Counted from the first letter of the stretch, positions 17,759 to 27,386 are shown. The stretch is DNA of 64,000 nucleotides from Zestosphaera sp. (GCA_038727705.1 JAVYVJ010000001.1:693269-757268), one strand, 5' to 3'. Program-made: numbers and translations. The notes: generated from the sequence alone by a model not told the origin.

Positions 17759-18234
17759 GAGACATCCCCTCAACATCCTTGTGATCCGGAAGCCCAAGTG
17801 ATGGAGGGGACGGGCCGGAGGTATGCCATTCCTTAGCGCCTCATTAATAATAAAGTGGTAAGATAATAAAAACGCAGTTGTCCTCACCTCCTGTTTTGGG
17901 CTTCATGCATGCTTGCAGTGGTTGAAGTCCGTATCTAACTCAGTACTTCTTAGCGTTTTAGGCGCTGAGAATGTCATATGTTGCCTGCATATTTAAGACA
18001 CCATCAACTCAACTAGTTGAATCTGATGAACTTTACACAATGAGCTCACTAGAGCTTTCCTAGTACATCTGAAAGTAACTGATCTCAGGAGCAGACTAGG
18101 AAACAGGGGCGGTGGAGTGAGTACGAGTTGAAATCAGCTAACGTGAAGTCCGGCGAAAGCTCAAACCCCAATACTACTTCTCCTTTAATAACCTTTAATA
18201 ACCTTATTCCATAAGTTAATCAAGGTGATCTCAG
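17759..18234. other. long intergenic region with palindrome and promoter
   Basis: No gene is supported in this divergent interval. It holds a 12-bp perfect palindrome tcaactagttga (18009-18020), a TATA-like cttaaata on the minus strand near 17990, and the RidA promoter near 18183-18202. A short leader for the radical SAM operon is possible because its likely start lies at 17758. Confidence 0.5.
18182..18202 (+). promoter_or_regulatory. tandem TATA-like promoter of ridA
   Basis: Two copies of cctttaataa in tandem (18182-18202) sit about 35-50 bases before the ridA start and look like an archaeal TATA box duplicated in place. A Shine-Dalgarno GGTGATC follows before the start. Confidence 0.5.
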
Positions 18235-18615
18235 GTGAGGTATGTCTATACTGAGAGGGCTCCGAAACCCGTAGGACCTTACTCACAGGCTGTTGTAGTC
18301 GGAAACATGGTCTTCGTGTCTGGGCAACTACCCATAAACCCTGCTACGGGGGAGTTAATCAAAACTACGTTTAAAGAAGCTTCCATGCGAGCTTTAAACA
18401 ACTTGATTGAGATAGTCCGTGCTGCTGGAGGAGACGTACATAACATCGTTAAAGTTACGGTTTACCTGAAGGACATAGCTAGGTTTGGTGAGTTTAACGA
18501 GGTCTACAGCGAATTGTTCAAGGATCATAAACCCGCTAGGGTGGTAGTTGGCGTGGCTTCAATACCCAGGGATGCTGACTTAATGGTTGAGGCTATAGCG
18601 TATTTAGAGGGATAA
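18235..18615 (+). CDS. ridA: RidA family enamine/imine deaminase
   Basis: A 126-residue YjgF/YER057c/UK114 protein. It hydrolyses reactive enamine/imine intermediates formed by PLP enzymes such as threonine dehydratase. The family landmarks are GPYSQAVVVGNMVFVSGQ near the start, the arginine in KPARVVVGV (about residue 103) that binds the carboxylate and the glutamate in MVEAIAYLEG. The GTG start is preceded by GGTGATC at ideal spacing. It is monocistronic by position. Confidence 0.95.
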   Translation: MRYVYTERAPKPVGPYSQAVVVGNMVFVSGQLPINPATGELIKTTFKEASMRALNNLIEIVRAAGGDVHNIVKVTVYLKDIARFGEFNEVYSELFKDHKPARVVVGVASIPRDADLMVEAIAYLEG

Positions 18616-18694
18616 CAGCGCGGAACCTGTCTTCACGTTCATTGTAAAAGTCCTCTCTCCTTCTAAAAGCTAATCATCACGTATTCAGGAAACT

Positions 18695-19864
18695 CTACTT
18701 AAGCCTACTAGATATATGCTGACTCAATATGTTGAGTAGCTCTCGATACATGTCAACAGCCTTTCTTAACTCAATGATGTCGACGCATTCGTTGGCCTTA
18801 TGCGCAAGCGTGTCATCCCCTGGACCGAGCCCTAGGCCTTCAGCGTTGTAGTCATTGATTATCACCAGATCTGTTGAGAATCTCCAGTAATGCCTTGTCA
18901 CACCACCGTAGAGCCTCTTCAGAGGACCTAGCAACGCTTTAATCATAATTATGTCATCATTGACCCATCCAGGAAAGAACTCTTTAACCCTAACCTCAAC
19001 CCCTGTCCAGGATTTCATCAGCGCTTCATTTATCGACTGCCGACAATGAACACCATGAATTTTTCCAACCTCTGAGCACAGCTCCTCGTAGGGTTTGAGA
19101 ATATCGTCTCCGCTCCTGCCTGGAATGATTCTGTGATCTATCATGACCGTGCATTTATCGGGTATCTGTGGCTGCATTTTCGGCGAGCACTCTATGAGGG
19201 TTGCAACGGCGGACTCACTACCAAGTACCTCATGCCTTGGCAACCTACTTGTTAGGTCAGCGATTCTCAATATCAGTGAAGCCGCGCCTTCGAGAGCATT
19301 GACGCCCTCAGAGGGCATGGAAGCGTGTGCAGTCTCTCCACGAATCTCGGCGTTCACGACGGCCCTCCCCCTATGCCCTAAGCCCAGCTTAAGACCTGTC
19401 GGCTCTCCTGTCACCATCACGTCCGGGCGCCTCCCCACAGACCTACTTAACGCAAATCCTAATGCGACCCCCTCAATCATTTCCTCAAGCACCGTGTAAA
19501 CTATGTAAAGATCACTTTCCAGCGTTTTCAGCCCCTCTATAGCTTTTATCTGTGAGGCCAGAGCACCCTTCATGTCAACAGCTCCCCTCCCGTAGATCTT
19601 GCCATCAACCTCCATGCCTCTGAAGGGATCAACCTCCCACTGCAGCAGGTCACCTGCGTCAACCGTGTCCATATGCCCTTCCAGGACAAGGGTTCCTAAA
19701 CCATTACCCTTTATGGGGGCGATCACGTTACCCATACCGTCTATGAGGACTTTATCGACTCCTGCCGCGCTCAGAAGGTCCTTAATGAGACCCGCTACGT
19801 CTCCCTCATCGCCCGGGAGGCTTTTCACAGATATTAATTTCTTGAGTATCTCGGTAACATCCAT
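18695..19864 (-). CDS. M20 family peptidase/deacylase (ArgE/DapE-like)
   Basis: A 389-residue zinc hydrolase of the M20 family. The metal site is visible as LEGHMDTVDAGD, GRGAVDMKG, VLEEMIEG and TGEPTGLKLG, with the dimerisation (lid) domain between about residues 170 and 285. Members remove acyl or amino-acid groups (acetylornithine, succinyl-diaminopimelate, carboxypeptidase Ss1 type), so the substrate is not fixed. It starts at the last base of the CysRS gene and is in the same operon. Confidence 0.88.
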   Translation of the reverse strand: MDVTEILKKLISVKSLPGDEGDVAGLIKDLLSAAGVDKVLIDGMGNVIAPIKGNGLGTLVLEGHMDTVDAGDLLQWEVDPFRGMEVDGKIYGRGAVDMKGALASQIKAIEGLKTLESDLYIVYTVLEEMIEGVALGFALSRSVGRRPDVMVTGEPTGLKLGLGHRGRAVVNAEIRGETAHASMPSEGVNALEGAASLILRIADLTSRLPRHEVLGSESAVATLIECSPKMQPQIPDKCTVMIDHRIIPGRSGDDILKPYEELCSEVGKIHGVHCRQSINEALMKSWTGVEVRVKEFFPGWVNDDIIMIKALLGPLKRLYGGVTRHYWRFSTDLVIINDYNAEGLGLGPGDDTLAHKANECVDIIELRKAVDMYRELLNILSQHISSRLK

Positions 19865-21309
19865 TACCTTGCCTGCCCTCCGAGAGGTCTAATAACCCAC
19901 TTGGTTCCTGAGGAGGTGTCCTGAAGTTCTACGCCTAATCCCTTCAGACGGTCTCTGATACTATCTGACAGATCCCAGAGCTTCCTCCTCCTCAGCTCAG
20001 ACCTTACATCCACTATTAGCTTCACCAGCTCCTCCAGAGCTCCCCCCTGGACCTCCGGAACTATAGTGAAACCTAACACATTGTTCATGTAGTCCGTAGT
20101 CAACGTTACGGAGTTAAGCGTTCTAATGCTCACATCACTTCTTCTGTTAGAGTATTCATTTATAGCGGATACCGCGTCCAGGTATGCTGCTAGCGCTTCT
20201 GCAGTGTTTAAATCGTTATTCATTGATTCGTCAAAGTCCATCCTCGCTCCCTCAATCCTGCTTAAGAGGGTCTTCTCGTCTTCATTAACCTCATCATCGT
20301 TTCTGATCTCAAGCTGTCTTAACCTTGAATAGGCTACCTCAACCTTAGAGAAGGTTCTGCGTGCATTATCTAAAGCGTCCCACGTGAAGTCTATTGGCGA
20401 CCTATAGTGTGTTTGAAGCAGGTACAGCCTGAGCGTGTTAGCTCCGTACTTGTCTATTACCTCTCTTATAGTGACTATGTTGCCTAGCGACTTGCTCATC
20501 TTCTCACCGCCCACGGTCAGGAGCCCTACATGAATCCAGAAGTTGACGAAAGGCTTAACACCGCTGAAGGACTCTGCCTGCGCTATCTCGGCCTCATGAT
20601 GCGGAAATATTAGTTCCACAGCGCCTCCATGTATATCGTACTGCAATCCGAAATGCCTTATAGTTATTGCAGTATCCTCGATATGCCATCCCGGCCTGCC
20701 ATACCCCCAGGGAGACTCCCATCCGAACTCGTGTCTGGGCCTGACTCGCCACAGGGCGAAGTCCCCGGGATTCTTCTTAGTAGGGTCAGGCTCTATCCTG
20801 TGCACGACAAGCTCCTCAGGATCTCTGCCCGAAAGCTTTCCGTAATCGCTGAACGTGCTTATGTCGAAATACACTCCAGTTGGCGTTACGTATGCATATC
20901 CCTTAGCTAGAAGAGTCTCTATCTGCTCGGTTATCTCCTTCAAGTAGTCGGAGGCTCTTGCGTATAGGTTGGGCGTGGTCACGTTAAGGGAAGCCATGTC
21001 CTCGAGAAAGTACCTCTCATATCTTCTGGCTAGGTCTAGGGGATGCACTCCCTCCTCGACCGCCCTCCCAACTATCTTATCGTCGACGTCGGTTATGTTA
21101 ACTATGTAGAATAGTGAGTACCCTAACCTCCTTAACCAGCGCGCAACCACGTCAAAGAAGACGAAAACCCTAGCGTGACCTATATGTGAGTGGTCGTAGA
21201 CCGTAGGACCGCATACAAACATGAAAACCCTGTTACCATTGAGGGGTCTGAAAATCTCTAGCGATCGAGTTCTCGTATTGTAGATCCTAAGTGTAGCAAA
21301 CATACTCAC
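19864..21309 (-). CDS. cysS: cysteinyl-tRNA synthetase
   Basis: A 481-residue class I synthetase with HIGH at residues 42-45 and KMSKS at 270-274. The zinc site uses Cys33 (FVCGPTVYD) and the His/Glu cluster FPHHEAE (about 236-241); the usual central cysteine in GWHIEC reads as aspartate here (GWHIED, about residue 212), which I recall as a common archaeal form. Length and domain order are normal. It charges tRNA(Cys) and lies at the head of the M20 peptidase operon. Confidence 0.96.
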   Translation of the reverse strand: MSMFATLRIYNTRTRSLEIFRPLNGNRVFMFVCGPTVYDHSHIGHARVFVFFDVVARWLRRLGYSLFYIVNITDVDDKIVGRAVEEGVHPLDLARRYERYFLEDMASLNVTTPNLYARASDYLKEITEQIETLLAKGYAYVTPTGVYFDISTFSDYGKLSGRDPEELVVHRIEPDPTKKNPGDFALWRVRPRHEFGWESPWGYGRPGWHIEDTAITIRHFGLQYDIHGGAVELIFPHHEAEIAQAESFSGVKPFVNFWIHVGLLTVGGEKMSKSLGNIVTIREVIDKYGANTLRLYLLQTHYRSPIDFTWDALDNARRTFSKVEVAYSRLRQLEIRNDDEVNEDEKTLLSRIEGARMDFDESMNNDLNTAEALAAYLDAVSAINEYSNRRSDVSIRTLNSVTLTTDYMNNVLGFTIVPEVQGGALEELVKLIVDVRSELRRRKLWDLSDSIRDRLKGLGVELQDTSSGTKWVIRPLGGQAR

Positions 21310-21448
21310 CTGCCAACATATACCCCCGCTAAATTAGGATGAAGGATTAATAAACCTTGACGCTCCGACATAGCACGGCTGTATATCACTTCCACTTCCT
21401 GTACCTTTGCTGGGACGTGGAGGGAAGGCTCTTGCAGTCCCTTAAGAA

Positions 21449-22516
21449 CTACGTGTTGCGAAGGGATGTGGATTCAATAGTAACTCCTCTTTTCCTGAGC
21501 TCGCTCAGCACGTACTCTAAGTTCCTATCATCCATGCCTAGATACTCTGGAGGGATCACCCCGGGTGCTATGTTGCCTCTAGCCACTAGACGTGTAATTA
21601 TCGCCGTCATAAAGCCTGTCACACGAGACATCGAGGTGAAGCCACTGCTGGCCTCGTCATACATGTAGTAGCCCAACGTCACATCATCCTTCCTCCCATA
21701 TACCTCCATTATGGAGAAGTCTGGTGAGTCGTACTGCATCGCAGGCAGGATCACCTTAATCGTGTGCTCCAGAAACTCCTTCCTGAAGAAGCCGAGTTCT
21801 TTCAGCGTCTTCATTCTCTCCAAGTGCCTAGGCCATCTTAAAGTGTATTCAGCCATGTTCCTCGCCTTCACAGTCGTTAATAGGGTCCTGAGGCCGTCGC
21901 TTATAAAGCGTTCAAAGATGAAATTCCCCACACGGACTGACTCAATCCTCTGCAATGGATCTACATCAACGACCCTGCCTTCTACCACACACCTAGCAGG
22001 TCTCAAATACTCATCTATCAGATCATAAGGTGAGAAGAGCACTTGATGATAGAGTGGCGGCCTAGGTTCTTTAGGCAGGCCTCCGACGTTTATGACGCCC
22101 TCATCCATGGGTCCCAGTTTATTGTAGATGTGACCTACTAGGATGTTACTGAGTCCCGGAGCGAAGCCGGCATCGACCACCACCTTAATCCCAAGTCTAG
22201 AGACCTCTGCATTAAGGTGGAGTGGGTCCTCAGGCATGAATGACACGTCTACAGTGTCACGCTTAGCCTGCAGGGATGCCTTGAGCGCTCTGAAGCCCAA
22301 AAACCCTGGCAGTGCATTAACAACTAAGTCGAAACCCCTGACTAGCTCGCTTACACTCTCAGGTTTGGATGCGTCGAGCGTGACTACCTCAGCCACCCTA
22401 CTAACCCTCGAAAGCCTCGCATGGTCTTTATCGGCCACCCACACCTCGAAGTCCTTGCTTAGATCATGTGCCACTAAAGCGCCGACATTACCTGCGCCTA
22501 AAATCACGACTCTCAT
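21449..22516 (-). CDS. saccharopine dehydrogenase-like protein
   Basis: A 355-residue NAD(P)-binding protein of the saccharopine dehydrogenase/lysine-ketoglutarate reductase group. The Rossmann motif GAGNVGALVAHDL is at the N-terminus, followed by DASKPESVSEL and the VDAGFAPGLSNILVG segment typical of the family. The reverse reaction, an opine-forming or amino-acid dehydrogenase activity, is also possible in archaea. It is 45 bases from purB on the same strand. Confidence 0.85.
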   Translation of the reverse strand: MRVVILGAGNVGALVAHDLSKDFEVWVADKDHARLSRVSRVAEVVTLDASKPESVSELVRGFDLVVNALPGFLGFRALKASLQAKRDTVDVSFMPEDPLHLNAEVSRLGIKVVVDAGFAPGLSNILVGHIYNKLGPMDEGVINVGGLPKEPRPPLYHQVLFSPYDLIDEYLRPARCVVEGRVVDVDPLQRIESVRVGNFIFERFISDGLRTLLTTVKARNMAEYTLRWPRHLERMKTLKELGFFRKEFLEHTIKVILPAMQYDSPDFSIMEVYGRKDDVTLGYYMYDEASSGFTSMSRVTGFMTAIITRLVARGNIAPGVIPPEYLGMDDRNLEYVLSELRKRGVTIESTSLRNT

Positions 22517-22560
22517 TGCAGGAACCCATAATATGTGAGTGTCGCCTAGTTAAATAAGCG

Positions 22561-23889
22561 TCAACCTGATTGAGACATGACTTCCTGTGAAGCCCTCCTC
22601 ATAACCTCCTCTGCGTAATTTATAGCCCGTTCCATTAACTCCGCATAACTACCTAAGTACTTCCTGTAGTCAAGAACCTCCCTTATCTCATCCTGCGAGA
22701 GGTACTTAGTTACCCTCACGTCGGTAGATGCTATAATGTGAAGATCCGTGCCTTCACTCAGCGCCCTGTTTACTAGTTCCTTAACAAGCTCGTAGGCTTC
22801 ATGCCTCCTCATGCCCTTATCGGTTAGCCTAAGAACTAATGCCTCACTGACTATAGCCCCCCTACTCAACTCGATGTTCCTAAGCATCCTCTCAGGATAA
22901 ATCCTGAGATCCTCAAGAAGCTTGATGGCGGTTTCAAGAATCTCATCCACCACTAGGAATGCGTGAGGAATTAACAACCTCTCAGAGCTGCTGTTGCTTA
23001 GATCTCTCTCGTGCCATAGAGGGATGTTCTCCAGTGCAGTAATGACTAACCCCCTCAATAGCTTAGCAAGTCCAGCCAACTTCTCACTGAGCACGGGATT
23101 CTCCTTATGGGGCATTGTGCTACTCCCAACCCTGCCTTTAACGCCTTCTGCCAACTCCATGATCTCGGGTCTCATAAGCTCCCTAACCTCTATGCCAAGC
23201 CTCTCAGCTTGAGCGGCTACTATGGCTAGGGAACTAATCAGTTCAGCGAAGCCGTCTCTGGGCGCTACTTGAGTGGCTATCAAGTGAGGTCTTAAACCTA
23301 GTTCCCTCATAACTACTGACTCAACGCAAAGCCCTCTGTCCTGCCAGCCAGCCATAGTGCCTACAGCCCCGGCCATTTTCCCCAGCACGACCCTTGACTC
23401 CGCACTCATCAGTCTATCTAGGCTACGTGTGAATTCATACACGTAGTTAGCAAACTTAAAACCTAGAGTTATTGGGAGGGCGTGTTGCGCATGAGTTCTG
23501 CCGACCATTAACGTTGTGCTATAGTTTCTCGATAATTTAATCAGGAGGTTGATGAGATTAACCAGCTTGAGTCTAACTAAACGCAGTGCCTCCCTAAGTG
23601 TGAGAGCCCACACGGTGTCGATGACGTCATTGCTTGTGGCGCCGTAATGTACGTATCTACCCCGCTCCCCACACGCCTCAGCTATGGCTACCGCCAAACC
23701 CATCACCTCATGACCCAACCTCCTCTCACATTCCTCAACTGTAGCTACATCCACCGAGCGCGCACACTCAATTACTCCCGCACAGGACCCCTCAGGTATT
23801 AGACCGCACTCCTCCAGACCCTTAATGAGGGAAACCTCGACATCGATCATCCTTACAAGGATGTTCTCTCGGCTGAAGAGCCTCCTCAT
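22561..23889 (-). CDS. purB: adenylosuccinate lyase
   Basis: A 442-residue fumarase/aspartase-superfamily enzyme that splits adenylosuccinate to AMP (and SAICAR to AICAR) in purine synthesis. The superfamily signature SSTMPHKENP is at about residue 253, together with the family's GRTHAQHALPITLG and HYGATSND segments, which place active-site histidines and threonine. Full length. The promoter region upstream is 23890-24033, shared divergently with an OadG-like gene. Confidence 0.95.
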   Translation of the reverse strand: MRRLFSRENILVRMIDVEVSLIKGLEECGLIPEGSCAGVIECARSVDVATVEECERRLGHEVMGLAVAIAEACGERGRYVHYGATSNDVIDTVWALTLREALRLVRLKLVNLINLLIKLSRNYSTTLMVGRTHAQHALPITLGFKFANYVYEFTRSLDRLMSAESRVVLGKMAGAVGTMAGWQDRGLCVESVVMRELGLRPHLIATQVAPRDGFAELISSLAIVAAQAERLGIEVRELMRPEIMELAEGVKGRVGSSTMPHKENPVLSEKLAGLAKLLRGLVITALENIPLWHERDLSNSSSERLLIPHAFLVVDEILETAIKLLEDLRIYPERMLRNIELSRGAIVSEALVLRLTDKGMRRHEAYELVKELVNRALSEGTDLHIIASTDVRVTKYLSQDEIREVLDYRKYLGSYAELMERAINYAEEVMRRASQEVMSQSG

Positions 23890-24033
23890 CTCATCACTGC
23901 CATACCTGAACTCAATAGGACAGACGGACGTCGTACACCACCAAACATACTACTCATGACAGATTTAATCTTAAACCATATCTGGACTCACCTGGATAAG
24001 CTTATTAATAGGTCTTGAACAAGAAAGTTATCG

Positions 24034-24459
24034 GTGGATCGAGTGGACAGTTTGACTGAGGGTCTAGTGCCTGCACTCCTAGGTCTTTTCAATGCCTTCC
24101 TGATTATAGGCATTATAGTGTGTATTCTTTACCTCTACAGAAGGCTAGTGATAGAGAAGGTCAGGCCCTCGGCAGTAAGTGTGGCTGAGGGGAAGCCTGG
24201 AGAGGAGCCTAAAAAGGAGGAGCTCAAGATTGCCGAGGGACCTAAAGAGGTGGGCACGGCCCCACATGAGGAGATAGCGGCAGCGGTTGCTGCTGTAAAG
24301 CATCACGTGAAACTCAAGTCGCTGGCCAAACCTGTAGCCACGATTGCTGGGCCTCAGTCATTTACATCGGCCTGGCTGACCAGTTGGCTGAGCGAAATCA
24401 CGCAGAGCTGGGATTACAACCCATATGCCGTCAGGGAGCGCAAGATTCAAGAAGGTTAG
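24034..24459 (+). CDS. OadG-like single-TM membrane protein
   Basis: A 141-residue protein: a single TM (about residues 12-34) after a short extracytoplasmic N-terminus, a charged Lys/Glu/Pro linker and the segment EEIAAAVAAVKHH, which resembles the C-terminal region of OadG/MmdD gamma subunits of sodium-pump decarboxylases. Those subunits anchor the biotin decarboxylase; no other subunit is near. The GTG start sits about 25 bases after ttattaata (24002-24010), consistent with a leaderless mRNA. It ends in a 4-base convergent overlap with thiD. The assignment is tentative; it could be an unrelated anchor protein. Confidence 0.5.
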   Translation: MDRVDSLTEGLVPALLGLFNAFLIIGIIVCILYLYRRLVIEKVRPSAVSVAEGKPGEEPKKEELKIAEGPKEVGTAPHEEIAAAVAAVKHHVKLKSLAKPVATIAGPQSFTSAWLTSWLSEITQSWDYNPYAVRERKIQEG

Positions 24460-25823
24460 TCCATACTTAAAATTCTAACCAACTTCATCACAGCTTCTAC
24501 AGCATCCTTACCCAGTATCCTTATCATGGCTTCCTTACCCACACATCCAGTATCGTATATGATGTCGGGGGTCCTTCCACTAGCCTTGAAAGCCTCCGCC
24601 ACCAACCACTTTAGACTACCCCCCTCAACTCTCTCTACGTCTTCAGGCTCCTTCATCCTGTCAACGTGAACTACCTCATAACCGATGCTCCTCGCCCTAA
24701 TAACGTACTTTTCATCGAACCTGATGTTTAGTGCGGCCCTTACCTCGGCATCTCTCTTCATTACCTCCATGACTAATCTGGCTAGATGTGATGACGCTCC
24801 GAACTCAACCGGGCCCACCGCCTTTACCTCACCACCACATCTAACTATCCTGCCTGCAACCCCCGCTACATCATCAACCCCCCTCACATACCGTAGCGGC
24901 ACACTCATAACAACGTTCATGCCGACTTCAGGAATCGCCTCAACCACTAGTCTTGAATTTTCAAGCAGCATTTTAAGAGCCTCCTTAACTTTCACTAGGG
25001 TCTGATACTTAGATGCGGGGATCTCCAGCCAGGCAGTCGGGTTGACGGGACAATGCCCCTTACCGAGCTTCGTCCCGAACTCTATAGCTCTAGTCACGAA
25101 CTCCTTAGCCTTCTTGACGGACTCGTAGATGTTCGAACCCTTAGCTAATTCAGCAGCTATAGCTGCTGAGAAGGTGCATCCAGTTCCGTGAGTGCAGCCA
25201 GTGCTGATTCTAGGACCCCTTAAGATGTAGTGACCGCCTCTCCAGTAAAGAACGTCTACTGATTCCTCATCGCCCAGGTGGCCTCCTTTAACGACCACCG
25301 CCTCGCAACCGAAATCCTCAACTATTCTCCTGGCCACCAGTTTTGAATCTTCTATACTCTCAACTCTTATCCCCGTGAGGTGTTCCGCCTCAGGAACGTT
25401 AGGCGTCACCACCTTGGCTAATGGTAATATCTCTCTCTTCAACGCCTCTACAGCATCCTCCCTAAGCAGTCTGGCACCGCTCTTAGCAATCATCACAGGA
25501 TCCACGACCAGGGGGAATGAGAACTCCTTAACAGCCTTGGCCACGGCGTGTATTATGCCACTACTACTTAACATGCCTGTCTTTCCAGCATCTATCCCCA
25601 TGTCCCTAGCTACTGCCTCAATTTGCTTGTAAACAATCTCGGGAGGTATATCATGGATCGCAGTCACTTCATACGTATTCTGAGCTGTGACACTAGTAAG
25701 GGCTACGGTCCCATGGACGCCCAGGGTGCTGAAGACCTTTAAGTCTGCCTCGATCCCAGCTCCTCCGCCCGAGTCGCTACCAGCTATAGTTATCGCAACC
25801 CTCCATAAGCGAGCTCCGTCCAA
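24456..25823 (-). CDS. thiD: bifunctional HMP(-P) kinase / ThiN thiamine-phosphate synthase
   Basis: A 455-residue fusion. The N-terminal half (1-260) is a ThiD kinase: [15 protein letters not shown] at the start, GKTGMLSS, the substrate-binding lysine in [11 protein letters not shown] and the [11 protein letters not shown] anion hole. The C-terminal half (about 270-455) is ThiN, the archaeal thiamine-phosphate synthase that replaces ThiE, with [11 protein letters not shown] and [11 protein letters not shown]. It makes HMP-PP and joins it to the thiazole. It is divergent from thi4. Confidence 0.93.
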   Translation of the reverse strand: MDGARLWRVAITIAGSDSGGGAGIEADLKVFSTLGVHGTVALTSVTAQNTYEVTAIHDIPPEIVYKQIEAVARDMGIDAGKTGMLSSSGIIHAVAKAVKEFSFPLVVDPVMIAKSGARLLREDAVEALKREILPLAKVVTPNVPEAEHLTGIRVESIEDSKLVARRIVEDFGCEAVVVKGGHLGDEESVDVLYWRGGHYILRGPRISTGCTHGTGCTFSAAIAAELAKGSNIYESVKKAKEFVTRAIEFGTKLGKGHCPVNPTAWLEIPASKYQTLVKVKEALKMLLENSRLVVEAIPEVGMNVVMSVPLRYVRGVDDVAGVAGRIVRCGGEVKAVGPVEFGASSHLARLVMEVMKRDAEVRAALNIRFDEKYVIRARSIGYEVVHVDRMKEPEDVERVEGGSLKWLVAEAFKASGRTPDIIYDTGCVGKEAMIRILGKDAVEAVMKLVRILSMD

Positions 25824-25897
25824 AGCCCATCACCACCACAAACATTATTACTAAGAAATAAAAACCTTAATAATCAAGTTTTACAAGGGATGTTAAT

Positions 25898-26677
25898 ATG
25901 GAATCCCTAGAGTCGAGGATCACTAAAGCCATATGGAGATCGACTGCAGATGATTGGCTTAAGCTTACCAACTCTGACGTAGTGGTAGTCGGCGCCGGTC
26001 CCTCAGGACTTACAGCAGCCAAGTATCTAGCGCAGGCAGGGTTTAAGACGGTAGTGCTTGAGAGACGATTGAGTTTCGGCGGCGGTATCGGAGGCGGTGG
26101 GATGTTACTTCATAAGGTAGTGCTTGATGGAAGGGCCGTATCAATACTTAAAGAGTTCAACATAAAGTATGAGTACGCGGGCGACTACGACCTCTACACA
26201 GTGGATTCATCTGAATTAATGAGCAAACTCGCCACTGGGGCAATAGATGCAGGGGCTAAGATACTCCACGGAATCACTGCAGAGGATCTCATAGTGCGTG
26301 AGAATCCATTTAGAGTGGAAGGGGTTGTAGTTCAGTGGAGTGCAGTCCACATGGCAGGTTTACATGTGGATCCGCTCTTCATTCGTTCGCGAGCCACGGT
26401 AGATGCTACAGGACATGAGGCAGAGGTCCTCAGAATACTTGAGAAGAAGAACCCCACAGCAGGCGTCAAGGTATTTACTGAGAGGTCAGCGTACTCAGAG
26501 GCAGGTGAGTCATCGGTAGCTGAGATGACCGGTAAGGTTGTGGAGGGCCTCTACGTAGCTGGTATGGCTGTTGCTGCACTAAACCGCTTGTTTAGGATGG
26601 GCCCTATATTCAGTGGGATGCTCCTCTCAGGGAGGAAGGTGGCTGACGAGGTAATTAAGGATCTTAGGAGGTGTTGA
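25898..26677 (+). CDS. thi4: Thi4-type thiazole synthase, sulfide-dependent type
   Basis: A 259-residue FAD/NAD-dependent thiazole synthase. The dinucleotide motif GAGPSGLTAAKYLA is at residues 32-45, with a Gly-rich GGGIGGGGML and the C-terminal GLYVAGMAVAALNR. At the position where fungal Thi4 has its single-use donor cysteine this protein has GLHVDPL (His156), as in catalytic archaeal enzymes that use external sulfide. Databases often mislabel this family as ribose 1,5-bisphosphate isomerase. It precedes tenA with a 6-base gap or short overlap in the ribosome site. Confidence 0.92.
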   Translation: MESLESRITKAIWRSTADDWLKLTNSDVVVVGAGPSGLTAAKYLAQAGFKTVVLERRLSFGGGIGGGGMLLHKVVLDGRAVSILKEFNIKYEYAGDYDLYTVDSSELMSKLATGAIDAGAKILHGITAEDLIVRENPFRVEGVVVQWSAVHMAGLHVDPLFIRSRATVDATGHEAEVLRILEKKNPTAGVKVFTERSAYSEAGESSVAEMTGKVVEGLYVAGMAVAALNRLFRMGPIFSGMLLSGRKVADEVIKDLRRC

Positions 26678-26682
26678 ATGTC

Positions 26683-27351
26683 ATGAAGCCCTCGGAGATG
26701 CTGTGGTCTGGGATCAAGGAGATATTTGATGCGATAGTAAGGCATCCCTTCATAGAGGAGTTGAGCAAAGGAACTCTCTCCGAGGCTGTCTTCAGAAATT
26801 ACGTGATTCAAGACGCACTATACTTGGACGAATACGCACGGATCCTCGCGTTACTTGCAAGTAAAGCCCCTAGGGAGGAGTGGGTTAGGTCCTTCGTGGA
26901 GGACTCCTCAGCCATCATAGATTTTGAGAAAGCCCTCCATAGAGAGTACTTCAGTGTGTGGGATCTAAGCCCTGAGAAAGTGAGATCAGCGCCGCAGAAC
27001 CCCACTAACCTTGCTTACGTTAATCATCTTTGGAGATCCGCCCTCCTGGAGGAGTTCCCCGTGGGTGTGGCAGCGGTGACTCCGTGTTATTGGATATATC
27101 TTGAGGTTGGTCGTTATCTTGAGGCTAAAGGTTCCCCCAATGAACTCTACAAGAGATGGATAGCCACTTACTCATCCAAAGAGTATGCTAAGTACGTGGC
27201 CAGAATCCTCGACATAGTTGACGAGTCGTTAAGCTATGTTAACAGGCTTGTATGGGCTAAGGCGACGAAAGCTTTTAGACTGAGTTCCATTTACGAGTAC
27301 ATGTTCTGGGATGCTGCCTACAACATGGAAGCCTTTCCTTTCCAGGTGTAA
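26683..27351 (+). CDS. tenA: TenA family thiaminase II / aminopyrimidine aminohydrolase
   Basis: A protein of about 222 residues, all-helical TenA fold. The conserved aspartate in YVIQDALYL, the catalytic-type cysteine in TPCYWIYLEVG and the C-terminal glutamate in YEYMFWD match the active site of salvage TenA proteins that release HMP from degraded thiamine. The ATG at 26683 has GGAGGTG at 9-base spacing; the GTG at 26671 lies inside that ribosome site. It is co-directional with thi4 and almost certainly co-transcribed. A 19-bp tandem duplication straddles its stop codon. Confidence 0.92.
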   Translation: MKPSEMLWSGIKEIFDAIVRHPFIEELSKGTLSEAVFRNYVIQDALYLDEYARILALLASKAPREEWVRSFVEDSSAIIDFEKALHREYFSVWDLSPEKVRSAPQNPTNLAYVNHLWRSALLEEFPVGVAAVTPCYWIYLEVGRYLEAKGSPNELYKRWIATYSSKEYAKYVARILDIVDESLSYVNRLVWAKATKAFRLSSIYEYMFWDAAYNMEAFPFQV

Positions 27352-27378
27352 GTGACCAGTCCAGGTGTAAGTGACCAG
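27341..27378. repeat. perfect 19-bp tandem duplication at tenA stop
   Basis: The unit tccaggtgtaagtgaccag occurs twice back to back (27341-27359 and 27360-27378). The first copy contains the tenA stop codon, so the second lies outside any gene. This looks like a recent slippage event. Confidence 0.95.
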
Positions 27379-27386
27379 ATAATTCT

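Noticed and set aside
18040..18110. CTGATGA and CTGA motifs as a C/D box RNA
   Set aside because: No D' or C' boxes at suitable spacing; probably chance.
25898..26677. Ribose 1,5-bisphosphate isomerase annotation
   Set aside because: The glycine-rich motifs, TenA neighbour and thiamine context identify Thi4.
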